From assembly GCA_017979445.1 (NCBI GenBank), contig CM030715.1, forward strand, positions 8,610,187 through 8,674,186: a stretch of 64,000 nucleotides of DNA. Reading direction: 5' to 3'. Origin of the DNA: Akebia trifoliata (taxonomy: Eukaryota; Streptophyta; Magnoliopsida; Ranunculales; Lardizabalaceae). The position numbers and the translations under genes were made by a program. The notes beneath the pieces are model-generated. The model was not told the origin of the DNA. It worked only from the letters and a program-made list of their open reading frames with translations, and did no database searches. Shown here piece after piece: positions 47,647 through 59,559 of this stretch (positions are counted from its first letter, which is position 1; the number at the start of each line of letters is the position of its first letter).

Positions 47647-48905
47647 TTAGTTAAGGATAAAGAATGTGTAATATAAAAATGACCTTGGCAAGTAATAAAA
47701 GATAAATAACCATCAACAAGGCAAACCTTGCTATGACCAGAGTAAACATTATAGGTTTTGAATAGGGAGGATGTATCTGTTATGTTATCCGAGGCACCAA
47801 AATCAATGATCTATGGTGAGGAAGTGGTGGAAACACTGTATTCAGATGCAAAGTTACCTGAGTGAGCGAAAGTAGAGACCGACTGAGCTGAAGTCTCCAT
47901 TTGATTGAAGAATTTCCTGAACTTGTCTATTTCAGTTTGGGACATAGATACCGATGCCGAAGAGGTGGTAGTAGTTGAAGAAGGTGTTGGATCAGTAGTC
48001 GGTTAAGAAACAATATGAGTTGAAGATCGTTGAGTCTGTTGACGTTGTTGATTAGGACGACCATGAAATGCATAGCAACGGGTTTTCACGTGACCCAACT
48101 TTCCATAATAGTCACACTTATATTGCTGACGTGAAGGGAGAGATTGGCTGGAAGACTGTGGAGAAGGTATGCGAGCAAGCATAGCAGAGTGGTTTCTTGA
48201 AAAGTGGGGTAAGATAGCTATACGACAACTTTCATCAGCTAAGACATAAGAATATGCAGTCTGTAAGGACAGAAAATGATCCATACCCAATAAAGGAACT
48301 CTCGTATACTCAAACTCATCTCGGAGTCCGGTTAGAAACTGAAAAACTCGATTCTTATCCAGAATCGATGCATATAATGTCTCATCAACAGAGTCTTTCT
48401 AAGCATATGACGAGGAGTAGAAGGTTAACTCTTCCTATCGAGCACATAGCTATGATATATAGGTGGTGACTGAAGAGTCACTTTGCGAATGGTGGGAAAT
48501 CTCACGTTCTAAGTTGAAGATCCGGATGTTGTTTTAACGTTGCGAGTAGATACTCTCCGCGGAATCCCATATCTGTTTTGCGGTCTTGGAGAATATGAAA
48601 CCAGCCGCAATGTGTGGTTGCATAGATGTAACTAGCTAAGAACGGGCCATAGAGACATTAGTAAACCATTAGGGATCAGTAGTGTTAGTCGGTGCCGGTT
48701 GTTTGTCCACCCTTGTGAGGTAACCGATCTTTCCTTTTCTACCAATAAACGTTTCAACCGATCAGGTCCAAAGAAGGTAATTAGAACCATCTAATTTCAC
48801 GGTGGTAATTTGGATGTTTGGGAAGGTTGTCGAATGAGAGGGAAGACCTCCCGATCCATCACTATTACCGGTGATTGAGGAAGAAGACATCTCAGAGGTC
48901 ATCAA
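47647..48905 (-). pseudogene. Copia gag and protease, minus strand
   Basis: The minus-strand ATG near 48904 opens MTSEMSSSSITGNSDGSGGL, followed by NYLLW, VTSMQPHIAAGFIFSKTAKQ and IWDSAESIYSQR in gag. The zinc knuckle reads CDYYGKLGHVKTRC, where the second C of CX2C has become Y. The protease motif reads IIDFGASDNIT, where DSGAS would be normal. Several in-frame stops occur. Gag packages RNA, and protease matures the polyprotein. Confidence 0.8.
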
Positions 48906-48949
48906 AAAAATCTATGTGCTTTGGTTTGAAGGGAGGTCAAATAAAAAGC

Positions 48950-49425
48950 AGTCATGTAGCTGTATAATCCTCAAACAACAAGGTTGCTGTGATCGTATCC
49001 TCCAAACAACAGATTTGCTGTTGTTGCAACCCTCAAACAAGTTGCTGTGATAGCAGCCTCCAAAATAGCAGGTTTGCTGTCGTTGCAACACTAAAACAGC
49101 AAGCTGTTGTGATCGCAGCCTCCAAGCAAAGGGTTTGCAGTGATCGCAGCCTCCAAAGGTGGGCTTGCAGTGATCGTAGCCTCCAAAAAATGAGTTTGCA
49201 GTGATCGCAGCCTCCAAAAGTGGGTCTGCAGTGATCGCAATCTCCAAGCAAAGGACTTGCAGTGATCGCAACCCCCAAAAGTGGGTCTGTAGTGATCATA
49301 GCCTCCAAACAATGAGTTTGCAATGATTGCAGGCCCCAAACAACACCTTTGCTGTTGTTGTAGGTCACGTAGGTGTCAAACAACCAAGGGGCTGTTGCCG
49401 CAGGTCTCTGAGGATGGTCCAATGG
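48950..49425 (-). repeat. Leader minisatellite of minus-strand copia, 30-31 bp unit
   Basis: GTGATCGCAGCCTCCAAANNNNGGGTTTGCA-like units are repeated about fourteen times (for example at about 49139, 49169, 49200 and 49230). Frames stay open on both strands for up to 129 codons, but these are repeat products, not genes. The array lies between the primer site and gag. Confidence 0.85.
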
Positions 49426-49656
49426 CCATCGTTTGGCTTATCAACACCAAAAAATAGCAACTCTACTGTTGCCTTAGGCTACAATGTATTCTATCACATA
49501 GTGCGATAAAAAACTCCCGTAGGGGTGATGTTTGAATCTAAAGACTAGAGGTGTTGAAGATGGATATAAGGGAGGAGAAGGACGATGGAGTTTGTAGCAA
49601 GAAAGAGGGGGTCGATGGAGGCAGAAGGGGTCGATGGGGGTAGGCTTTGATATCAA

Positions 49657-49795
49657 ATTGAATTGAGAGGAATTAACTTCTTGATTAATTACAAAGCCTT
49701 AATTAGGCTTTAAAGAGATTACAGAGTCTAATAAGTGGAAAAGACAAAAAAGGACAAAAGACATAAAATACTAAATAAAAATAATTTATTCAATA
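49657..49795 (-). repeat. 5' LTR of minus-strand copia, with primer site
   Basis: 139 bp, similar to the 3' LTR at 42261-42390. The primer binding site TTGATATCAAAGCC (complement at 49643-49656) is a variant of the initiator-Met site TGGTATCAGAGCC. The outer end reads TATTGAATAA instead of TGTTGAATAA. Confidence 0.85.
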
Positions 49796-49800
49796 AGAAA

Positions 49801-50339
49801 GAAAATAGATAACACATCTAAGGAGAAGAGTGTCCCCCCCCCTCGTTTTTTAAATAAGTGAACTTGTATTAAGCAATGGAAAGATCCTCACGAAGTTCAG
49901 CTTGAAAAAATGAAAAGGGAAAAATGCTCTTACATAAAGAGGAAGACTAGCCAACCAATAACTTGCCAATTGAGTCCCTTGAACGGTCACCTTGACCCCA
50001 ATTAGAATAAAAATCAGCATAAGAATTATCTTAAAACATTTTAAGAATTGAATTAAAAAAAAAAAAAAAGGTTTTGATTCGTCCTTTTTATGAATTGATC
50101 TTTAGGTTCACACTTGCCTCTAAATCCTACTATTTCTTTTTTCCCGAACTTCAAAGCCCAAATAGGCAGTAGTAGGAAGAATCCACATTATATATATATA
50201 TGTATATATATATTTTGATATGAACCCAATTGTGATAGTGGGTAATGTTTTGACCCCTACTATATATATATATATATTTTTTTTCGGTTGATATAAAATA
50301 TGATTTATTTGATGGGAGACAAATAAGATAAAAAAAAGC
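49801..50339. other. Intron spacer with TA microsatellites
   Basis: No gene. It contains an A run at about 50056 and two (TA)n tracts at about 50190-50212 and 50262-50275. Confidence 0.5.
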
Positions 50340-51720
50340 TTCAATGATATAGAGGCACATTAGAGAGCTCAACTAGGGGATATAATCTTGAGGACCATGA
50401 GTAAAAAAGAGCTTTAGTTTTAAGAATGATTGCTTCAACGGTCTCCTCCTCAACATCAAAAGCTTTTCTATTCTGCACCTTCCATATAAATCAAACAACA
50501 CCTTCTAAAGGTGCCCCTCTTTCTTAAAGAGAGTCTTAATGAACCATCTCTCGAATAGATCCTGAATTGATTTTGGCAACGTTCCTATATATGAAAGCCA
50601 AGAAGCACTTCATCCAAAATGCCTGAGAAAGAAAAGAACATTTGATCCATCAATTTAGTAGGGGTTTGCATAATGTACATATTAGGGATAGAGGTACTAT
50701 GAAGCACGGTTGGTCAATTCTGAGAATTTCACCAAGCATTGTGGTCCACAAAAATGAAATTAACAAGGTAAAGGAGAAGATTCTTATGAGACTTGTTCGA
50801 ATAATAATATTTGAGCAAAGTTATGTTGTTTGTGGACCACTTCCAACCCTCTTATGATCCTCCACAAGACTCAAAAAAAGGTCGCCATAATGTCGATCTT
50901 CCAATCATTAGTATTTCTTCTGATGCCAAATTTCCATGAGAGACTTGTGTGTCTATCTTCATATGATAGTTAATCGTAGCATTTCTGTTCTTTGCAAGGG
51001 AAAAGATGAAGAGTCATTGGGCCTTAAAGTAGAATCACCGCTTCAAAATCGAATACCTTTGGTGGAGATAAACAAGTACTTCACAATAACTTTCCACACC
51101 CTTTTCTGTATGTGAGAATGGGAACTTGGAAAACTACCCGTAGCTATGACTACATAGTAGCAGCCAACTACCCTCCTCCAAAGGCTATTATTTTCTTATC
51201 CAAATCTCCATAGTTATTTCCCAAGCAAAGCCATATTCATGTCCTTGAAATGTCTAAAGCTGAGAATGCTCCCGTGTTTGGGTGTGTGCCAAACTTTAGT
51301 TGACAAGGGGATGCTTGTGGGAATAATCATGGTCATTCCACAAAAATCATTGATTATTCTGACCGATTAGCAACACATATCGTCAGAGCCAAGTATTCTA
51401 TGACCAGATCGTAGTTAGCCTTCTTATTTTAACTAACCCAATGGGTCCTATATAGGATGTGGGAAGCTTGCCCAAAGCACAACCTAAGCAAACCATGAAA
51501 TGCTGTGTTTCCAACTTCCCTATGCAGATAATTTGATTCTTCATCAAAATTAATATGTAGACCTGGCTAGTTTAGAAAAAAATATGAAAAATTTAGGAAT
51601 TGTATAAAAAACACCTGCAAATTGTAAAGGGGAGATTACTAGATCATCATTTCAATATTGAAACCCGAAGACAATTGATTTGACATGACTCACCGTAAAG
51701 CTAAAGGAAAATCATTCTAG
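50340..51720 (-). pseudogene. LINE (L1-type) fragment, RT to C-terminal region
   Basis: Read on the minus strand from 51650 downward: a region like SGLHINFDEESNYLH, then LGCALGKLPTSYIG (the RT block before the thumb), HFKDMNMALLGK followed by LWRFG (the GKWLWRF block usual in plant L1 elements), ENNSLWRRVVGCYY, and near 50450-50550 VWFIWKVQNRKAFDVEEETV (the W-ERN-RIF block). Frames shift and many stops occur. The 5' side is cut where the plus-strand copia inserted (target repeat at 51721). Confidence 0.7.
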
Positions 51721-51864
51721 GTTTGTGTTGAATAATTCTGTTTTACTAGACTTTTTAGTCTTATGTCTTTTTTAGTTTTTTCCATTTATTAGCATTGTAA
51801 TTCCCCTTTAAAGCCTAATTAGGGCTAATCAATTAATTAACTTTTCTTTTCATCGTTTTTAACT
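51721..51864 (+). repeat. Target repeat and 5' LTR of plus-strand copia
   Basis: GTTTG followed by the 139-bp LTR, TGTTGAATAATTCTG...TTTTTAACT. The 3' LTR copy is 123 bp, because this one has a short extra T-rich stretch near 51760. Confidence 0.88.
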
Positions 51865-51989
51865 TGGTATTAGAGCCAACCCCATTGACTCCTTCTACTT
51901 CCATCAACCCCTTCTCTCTTGCTACAGACTCCATCATCCCTCTCCTCCCTTACATCCATCAGAGTTGCTATTTTTTTTTTTTTTGTAGT

Positions 51990-52417
51990 TGTGGAGTCAA
52001 ATGATGGCCATAGAACCATTCTCAGCAACCTGCGGCAACAACCATGTGGCTATTTGACACCTACGACAACAACAGAGGTGTTGCTTGGAACCTATGACAA
52101 CAACATAAGTGCTATTTTGGACTTGCGGCCATCGTAGAAGGGTGTTTGAGACCTACGATCATTGCAGAGGTGCAGTTTGAAGCTTTCAACCATAGCATAA
52201 CCTTTGTTTGGGACCTACGATCACTGCAGAGGTGCAGTTTGGGTGGCTGTGATCACTGCAATGGTGCAATTGAGTGGTTACGATCACAACATCCCCTTTA
52301 TTTGGAGGCTACGACACTCTGTACTATTTTTTTGGTGGCTGTGAGGCCTGCGATCACTAAATAGGTGCAGTTGGGTGGTTGCGACCACAGCAGCCCCTTT
52401 ATTTGGCGGCTATGACA
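51990..52417 (+). repeat. Leader minisatellite of plus-strand copia
   Basis: Units built on GCGATCACTGCAGAGGTGCAG and GGTGGCTxxGATCAC recur, with a longer period of about 120 bp ending in TATTTGGAGGCTACGACACTC. The solo LTR inserted in the third long unit, and the array resumes at 54963-55140. It is related to the minisatellite in the minus-strand element. Confidence 0.8.
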
Positions 52418-52422
52418 CTCCA

Positions 52423-54962
52423 TGTAATGACCTGAAAAACCTAAAATGTATCTCGAGGAAAAAATTTTAGATCCGTGCATTGATTTAAAAGTTATCAAAT
52501 CCTCGAGTTTCGCGTTAGATATTTTACAATAGGTAAATGACACCTTAGAGACGTAATTTGAGGAAACCGATCATATCATTAGATTCGTGTCGAAAAATCA
52601 CCCGAAATAGAGTATAAGTTTGTCCAATTCGGCATTTGAGAAAAATAATTCACAAAATGACAAGTATGTCCCAACTTAAGTGATATAAATATCTAAATTC
52701 TATTAGAAAAATCAGATTTTTCTTATTCTCCTCTCCAAACAAATCTCAACCCTTTTCCTTCAATATTTAAAACTCAGATCTACGCCAAACGAGAACGATC
52801 CGAGCTTAGGTGCAAGAAGGAAAGTTGTTTCTCTCGCCGAGGGTTACGCGTGGACGCAAAGAAATCCGATTTTCGCCGGAAGAAAATTTTGGAGATTGGC
52901 TGGAGGCGATTTTAAAGTTCGTTCAACCGTTGAAAATAGCTTGAAGTAGGTTGCCTTCCCTTCTACCTTCTAGTTATGCGATAATTTCATAGAAAATCCA
53001 TATGATTGTTGATAAATCGATTATTTCATTAAGTTTATACATATTTGAACGATTTGAATCATGTTTACATGCTTATTTATGATTGGTTTTAGTTCATTTG
53101 ATGTAATATAAGCATTTCATAGTTAATATGATATTTGGATCGAGTTTGGTCGAGTTTCGACGAAAAATCAGCAATTCGGAAAAGTATCCGAATGTTGAGT
53201 TTGGTTCTAATTTGTTTTGTGTTGCTTCCATATAGTATGTATACCCATTCCTACATTTATTTCATTAAAACTAATTAAGTATTACTTTAAGTTCTTTAAT
53301 AAATAAATAAATAGTTCGTTTTCAATTTCGACTTTGAAAAAAATTATTTTTCAACACTTAGTTAAATTTTCATAGATTTTCAGCTTATGGTTTTATCTTT
53401 GTTTTCGAGTCTTTCGACTCAACCAAAACCATCGAATGGAATTGGTTGATGCTTTATGGATTTCGAATTACTTTAAAAGTAAAATTACTTTAATAGATAT
53501 GTAGGAAATTAGATGATAGATTGATCGATTTAATTGATGGATGGATAAAGAGAACGTATGTTCTCGACTGATTGATGGGACAGTGCCTCCAGTTCTACGT
53601 AGTGGCCATGCCACGTAAAACGTGATAGATAGATAGAGGGATGGGATGGTTGATGGATGGAAATGACAGATAACTGTCACTGGAGGGTACTACCAGACTT
53701 TGTTTGTATTTTCGATTAAAAAGAAATGATATATTATATACAAAATAAATTATTTTGTTTACCAGTAAAGGTTTGTAGAAAACCCATAAAGAGTGACGCG
53801 TTGCTGTGTATCCGGAAGCGGCGAGTCAATCTAGGATAACACTAGATGTCATATGCTCTTCGGTAGTATGGGATACCTTAGAGCATATTACAGCTTATGA
53901 AATCCGGGAATTTCTCCTATTTATTTCCTGGGGAACGTTGTGTGTAAAGGCGGTCTCTGTATAGTGAAGAGCTAAGCGGGGTTCACATGCATTGCCTCTT
54001 GATAGGCTTCGACGCGAGGGGTCTCCTGGGCTAGTTAGTGATCACTATTAGTCTGTAGTCGTCAAACGGTCGACCTCATCGTTAGTTGAACTCAGTATTG
54101 GGTTCTTGGTCAACGGCCAGTCTAAGCCGGATAAATGGTCATCCAACCGTGGTATGCTAGACCGGCCACAAAATCAGATTATAACGATGGGATTCCACAT
54201 CGGAGGTTAAGTTTGGAATATCGTATTGCCATAGCCGAGGCGGTTATATCGGCGTGTTCCTCTGCTCTCTTATCGATTACACCGCCGTGTTCTTATTATG
54301 TATCTTTTCTTATTTTGTGATGTTTGGTAGATGTTTTTATTTGAAAGATGCATAGGTTACTTTAAATGATAGAAATGATAGGTTGAAATTATTTAACTGT
54401 TTATTGAATATGCTTAGACATTTATCGTATGTTACATTATGAAAAACTTACATTATTTAATTGTTCAACTGATTACTCGTGCATGTATGACTCGTTGTTA
54501 GAACGGCGTTCATCCTGCTGAGTAACATTCCCCTGTTACTCACCCTATCCTTCCCCTTTCAGATTATTCAACTTTTGAAGAACCGTTCTTTGAGGAGTCT
54601 TTTGAGGAGGTCCTTGAGGAGGATCAGATTGATGTCTTGCCGCCGCCATGTCTTTGAGGACTAATAGAGGATCCTAGCGGTTTTTGGTTGTAGATAAGAA
54701 ACATGTTAGTTTAGAAATTTTTGTAACCTGATGAATTATGAGATTAAAGATCTTGACTTATATCAGTGTTTGTCGATTTCTTCTGCTTACTCTAGACTCT
54801 CGTATAGATGTTAGTTAAATGTTTATTCTGCTGCGTATATTTTCTTTTCATAAGTATTATTATTTATGAATGTTTTGTCAGATTGTGTGATTGATTACCT
54901 CACACCTCGAGATTCTAACCGATGAATCATAGGGATTCGTGTTGGGATTTCGGGGCGTGACA
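52423..54962 (+). mobile_element. Solo Tekay-type LTR nested in the copia leader
   Basis: It begins TGTAATGACC and ends GGGGCGTGACA, with perfect 5-bp target duplications CTCCA (52418-52422 and 54963-54967), 2,540 bp long. It has no internal coding region. It is similar to the diverged copy at 25785-28075, and shares its terminal style with 28880-32351. It inserted after the copia element, so it is the youngest layer here. Confidence 0.92.
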
Positions 54963-54967
54963 CTCCA

Positions 54968-55171
54968 GACTCTATTTTTTGGTGGTTGCGAGGCCTGCGA
55001 TCACTGCAGAGGTACAATTGGGTGGCTACGATCACATCATACCCTTTATTTGGAAGCTACGATAACTCCAGACACTGTTTAGAGGCTGCGATCACAGCAG
55101 CCTAACTGTTTGAAGGTTACACAGCCGCAAAATTTGACCTCCTTTCAAACCAAAGCACATAGATTCTCTTG
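54968..55171 (+). repeat. Leader minisatellite, right part
   Basis: Continuation of the array at 51990-52417 beyond the solo LTR, ending shortly before the gag ATG at 55172. Confidence 0.75.
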
Positions 55172-56040
55172 ATGGCCTCCGAGACGTCTTTTTTCTCGAT
55201 CACCAGTAATAGTAATGGATCGGGAGGCCTTCCCTCTTATTCTACCGACTTTTCAAGCATCCAAATTACTACCATGATATTAGATAATCTTAATTACCTT
55301 TTTTGGGCTCAATCGGTTGAAATGTTTATAGGTGGAAAAATGAAGATCGGTTACCTCACAGGTGCAAAAAAACAACCGACACCGACTGACACTACTTATC
55401 CCCAATGGTTTGTTAATGATTTTATGGTCCGTTGTTGGCTAGTTACATCTATGCAACCACACATTGCGGCTGGGTTCATGTTTTCCAAGACTGTAAAACA
55501 GATATGGGATTCTGTAAAGAATATCTATTCGTAACATCAAAACAATATCCGGATCTTTAACTTGGAGCGTGAGATTTCCCGCCTTTTGTAAGAGTCACCT
55601 CTTATATATCTTAGCTACGTGCTCGAAGAGAAGAGTTGACCTTCTACTCTTCGTCCTATGCTTAGAAAAACTTTGTTGATAAGGCATTATATGTGTCGAT
55701 TCTGGATAAGAATCGAGTTTTTCAGTTTCTAGTCGGGTTCCGGGATGAGTTTGAGTATGCGAGAGTTCATTTATTGGGTATGGATCCCTTTCTGTCCCTA
55801 TAGATTGCATATTCTTATGTCTTGGCTGATGAGAGTTGTCGCGCAGCTGTTCTACCTCATTCTACAGGAGACCATTCAGTTATGTTTGCTCGCCTACCTT
55901 CTCCACAACCTCCGAATGGGTTTTTGCCTACTCATCTGCGACATAAGTGTGATCATTGTGGAAAGTTGGGTCATGTGAAGGTTCGTTACGCATTTCATGG
56001 TCGTCCTAATCAGCAATGTCAACAGACTTAACAATATTCA
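55172..56040 (+). pseudogene. Copia gag, plus strand
   Basis: ATG at 55172. MASETSFFSITSNSNGSGGL is followed by NYLFWAQSVEMFIGGKMKIG, VTSMQPHIAAGFMFSKTVKQ and IWDSVKNIYS, then a stop at about 55533 where the related element reads on. Further gag sequence follows in other frames (VFQFLVGFRDEFEYARVHLL near 55715), then the zinc knuckle CDHCGKLGHVKVR, which has lost its last C by a short deletion. This gag is inactive. Confidence 0.85.
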
Positions 56041-56115
56041 ACTCATGTAGTTTCTCAGCCGACTATTGATCCAACACCTTTTTCAACTACTACATCTTCT
56101 TCGAAATCGGTATCT

Positions 56116-57540
56116 ATGTCCGAGGCTGAGCTAGACAAGTTCAGGAAATTCTTCAATCAAATGGAGACTTCATCTCAATCGGTCTCTACTTTCGCTCACT
56201 CAAGTACCTTTGCATCTGTACACAGTGTTTCCACCACTTCCTCACCATGTATTATTGATTCTTGTGCTTCGAATAACATAACCGATACATCCTCCCTATT
56301 CAAAACCTATAATGTTTGCTCTGGTCATCGCAAGGTTTGTCTTGCTGATGGTTCTTTATCTTCTATTGTTGGTCAAGGTCATTTTTCTATTACATCTTCT
56401 TTATCCTTACTGCATGTTCCTCAACTTACTACTAATCTTATTTTTGTTAGTAGCATTACCAAACATTTGAATTGCAGTTTAATCTTTTATCCCTTTCATT
56501 GTGCTTTTCAGGATTTGGAGTCGAAGAGGACGATTGGCACTGGACATGAAGTGAATGACTTGTATTCCTTGGACACACCTGCTTTACCTACCACTCATTC
56601 TGTTTCTCAGCTTAGTAGTAGTAGTCAGTCTAATAAGGTTTTTGTAATGTGTTGGCATTTACGCTTAGGCCATATTTCTTTTGGATATTTGAAACACATG
56701 TTCCTTGGTTTATTTCATAATAACAATTTACTTGATTTTTCATGTGAAACTTGTCAATTTACTAAACTTGTGCGTTCTCATTATCCTATTAGTATGATAC
56801 TACTACACCTGTTATATTTGACCTAATTCACTCAGATATGTGAGGTCCTTCCCCCGTTATATCCACTCTCGATTTTCGTTATTTTGTCTGGGTCATCGAT
56901 GACTATAGTTGCATCATTTTGGTCTATCTTATGAAACATAAGAGTGAAGTATATGGAATCTTCAAGCAATTTCTTGTTATGATTCATACACAGTTTGGTC
57001 GTACTGTCAAGACATTCCGTTATGATCATGATACTGAGTACACTTATAGTGAGGTTTTGAAACTTTGTTTAGAGTCTAGTATTGAGCATCAAATGTCTAA
57101 TGTCAAGACTCTTTAGCAAAATGGTCGATTCGAAAGGAAAAATCGCCATATTATGGAGCTAGCCCGTCCTCTATTGCATGAATGTGCCACAATCTTATTG
57201 GGCCGATGCAGTTCGTATTGCTGTTTACATTATTGATCGGATCCCCTCCCGAGTTCTTCAGTTTGCCACACTATTTTCTCAGCTTCATCCGAATCATTGT
57301 TTGTTTCTATTTTCTCTATACGTGTTTGGGTGCTTCTGCTTTGTTTAAATTCTTGATCAAACTTGTACTAAACTTGACCCAAAAGCTGTAAAATGTATCT
57401 TTTTGGGTAATTCCTCTATTTAGAAAGGATATCGCTATCATCATCCTCCTTCTCAAAGGCGTTTTATATCTCGGGATGTTTCCTTTTGTGAGCATACCTC
57501 ATACTACAATGGGTCAGTTAACATTCAGTCCGAGTGATTT
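56116..57540 (+). pseudogene. Copia protease and integrase, plus strand
   Basis: The frame at 56116-56826 holds protease with IIDSCASNNIT (G of DSGAS changed to C) and VPQLTTNLIFVSSITKHLNC, then the integrase zinc region LRLGHISFGYLKHM and CETCQFTKLVRSHYPI. The core follows in broken frames: VIDDYSCI near 56897, FGRTVKTFRYDHDTEYTY (the expected SD has become YD), QNGRFERKNRHIMELARP near 57118. The C-terminal region near 57380-57500 includes FLGNSS and RRFISRDV-like sequence. Stops interrupt all parts. Confidence 0.85.
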
Positions 57541-59408
57541 TCTCTAGATTCTCCTAATGATGATCCCTCTCCCTTATTATTTTCTCCTCTCATGCTTGTT
57601 CCTCCTTCTCCACTCCCTGTCAGTTCATCACCTCCTTCATTGCAGGTTTATTCTCGACAACCACATAATACGACCATCACTTCTATGCCAGACCAGCGCG
57701 CTTCCTCGCCTCCAGCTCCGCCACTTATTGTCCTTGTGATGGTCGTCTTATCGCCACTCGCAAGAGTAAACGTATTTGTACGTATCCTATTTCTAATTAT
57801 ATATCTAATTTTGTTCTCTCACCCTCCTATCGGAGATTTCTTGCTTCTGTTTCCGATGTTTCTCCTCCTAATACTGTTTCAGATGCTATTGCCCATCTTG
57901 AGTGACGAGCAGCTATGATTGATGAGTTGAATGCTTTTGAAAAGACTCATACTTGGAAACTTGTTCCTCTTCCGCCTGAGAAGAAGGTTGTGGGATGTCG
58001 CTGGGTTTTCTCCCTTAAGTATAATCCTGATGGTTTTATTGCTCGTTATAAGGCCCGTCTGATGGCAAAGGGTTATGCTCAGACATATGAGATTGATTAT
58101 TTGGAGACATTTGCTCTGGTTGCCAAGATGACCACCATTCGAGTTTTTTTTTCTATTGCCGCAATTAGAGGGTGGCTTTTGTTTTAATTAGATGTCAAGA
58201 ATGCATTTATCAATGGTGATCTTTAGGAAGAAGTCTATATGGTCCAACTTCCTAGTTTTCTCACACCTGTTTCTCTTACACATGTCTGTCGTTTTCGTCG
58301 CTCTTTTTATGGACTGAAGTAGTCTCTTTGCGCATGGTTTGAGCGCTTTACTAAGGCAATGCATTAGTTTGGTTTCCATCAGAGTTTTGTTGATTACACT
58401 CTTTTCTTGCGGTACTCCAAGGGCAAAACTATCACTCTAATTGTTTATGTGGATGATATTGTCCGTGTTGCAGATGATAATGCTGGCATTACCGAGGTCA
58501 AATCTTATTTATGACGTCAATTTGAGATTAAAGACCTTGACCATCTTTGCTATTTTTTGGGTATTGAGGTTGCGCGGTTTTACTTTAGTATATTTATCTC
58601 TCAGCGTAAATATGTCATTGATTTACTCCTTAACTCCGGTTAGCTTGGTTCTCGTCCCGTTGATACTCCTATTGAGCAGAATCACAGGTTGGCTGATTCT
58701 GAGGGAGATAGTTTGTTAGATATTGACCAGTATCAACGTCTTGTGGGAAAATTAATCTACTTGCCTATGACTCGCCCCGAAATTGCTATGTTGTTAGTGT
58801 CGTAAGTCAGTTTATGCACTCACCTCGAACATCTCATCCTACTGCTGTCTATTGCATTCTTAAATATTGTAAGGGATGTCTTGGTCGAGGTATTTTGTTT
58901 TGTAATCATAGTCATCTTTGCATTGAGGTGTGGACATATGCTAATTATGTTGAGTCAGTGACTGATAGATGATCCATTTTGGGGTACTGTACTAAAAGTT
59001 GGTGGCAACTTGGTAACTTGGTGTAGTAAGAAGCATGATGTGGTTTATCGGTCCAGTGCTGAGTTAGAGTATAGAGCTATAGCACTTGAAGTGTGTGAGT
59101 TGTTGTGACTCAAGACCTTACTTTCTGACTAGTGTTTTCTCGTAACAACCCCTTTTTCGTTATATTGTGATAATAAATCAGCCATTAACATAGCAGCAAA
59201 TCCGGTTCAGCATGACAGAACGAAGCATGTCGAAGTTGATCGACATTTCATTAGAGAGAAGATTGTTTATGGGCAGATTTGTACTCTATTTGTTCCTAAA
59301 TCTCAATAATTCGCCGATATTCTTATTAAAGGTGTTAGCAAAACCGCCTTTGAAGGTGTCTTGTCCAAGTTGGGCGTTGTTGATATCCATGCATCAACTT
59401 GAGGGGAG
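57541..59408 (+). pseudogene. Copia RT and RNase H, plus strand
   Basis: RT starts at 57915 with MIDELNAFEKTHTWKLVPLP, then GCRWVFSLKYNPDGFIARYK, LDVKNAFINGDL, IVYVDDIV at about 58441 (the YVDD metal site is intact), FEIKDLDHLCYFLGIEVA and YQRLVGKLIYLPMTRPEIA. RNase H follows: [35 protein letters not shown] and [10 protein letters not shown]. It ends near FADILIKGVSKTAFEGVLSK just before the polypurine tract at 59398. At least eight stops or frameshifts make it inactive. Confidence 0.88.
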
Positions 59409-59536
59409 TGTTGAATAATTCTATTTTACTAGACATTTTAGTCCTTTCCATTTATTAGACTTTGTAATTCCCCTTTAAAGCTTAATTAGGGTTAATCAAT
59501 TAATTAACTTTTCTTTTCATCGTTTTTAACTGTTTG
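59409..59536 (+). repeat. 3' LTR of plus-strand copia and target repeat
   Basis: The 123-bp LTR (59409-59531) is followed by GTTTG, the right target repeat. Confidence 0.88.
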
Positions 59537-59559
59537 AGATGTGAGGTTGCAATCGATAA

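Larger units (their letters stand above)
42261..49795 (-). mobile_element. Ty1/copia element, minus strand, with duplicated integrase-RT
   Basis: Short LTRs flank it: 3' LTR 42261-42390 and 5' LTR 49657-49795, similar to each other. The primer site TTGATATCAAAGCC lies directly inside the 5' LTR and the polypurine tract CTTGAGGGGGAG directly inside the 3' LTR. Near-matching flanks GGAAA and AGAAA fit a 5-bp target duplication with one change. On the minus strand the order is leader minisatellite, gag, protease, integrase, RT, then a second integrase, RT and RNase H. It is 2.27 kb longer than its relative at 51726-59531, matching the duplication. All genes carry stops. Confidence 0.9.
51726..59531 (+). 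mobile_element. Ty1/copia element, plus strand, same family as the minus-strand one
   Basis: The 5' LTR is 51726-51864 and the 3' LTR 59409-59531, flanked by perfect 5-bp target duplications GTTTG (51721-51725 and 59532-59536). The primer site TGGTATTAGAGCC starts at 51865 and the polypurine tract CTTGAGGGGAG precedes the 3' LTR. Without the solo LTR inside it (52423-54962) the element is about 5.26 kb, normal for copia. The order is gag, protease, integrase, RT, RNase H. The LTRs end in AACT rather than the canonical CA. All genes are broken. Confidence 0.92.

Noticed and set aside
49033..49422. 129-codon minus-strand frame and its companions
   Set aside because: It is a 30-31 bp leader minisatellite of the copia element.
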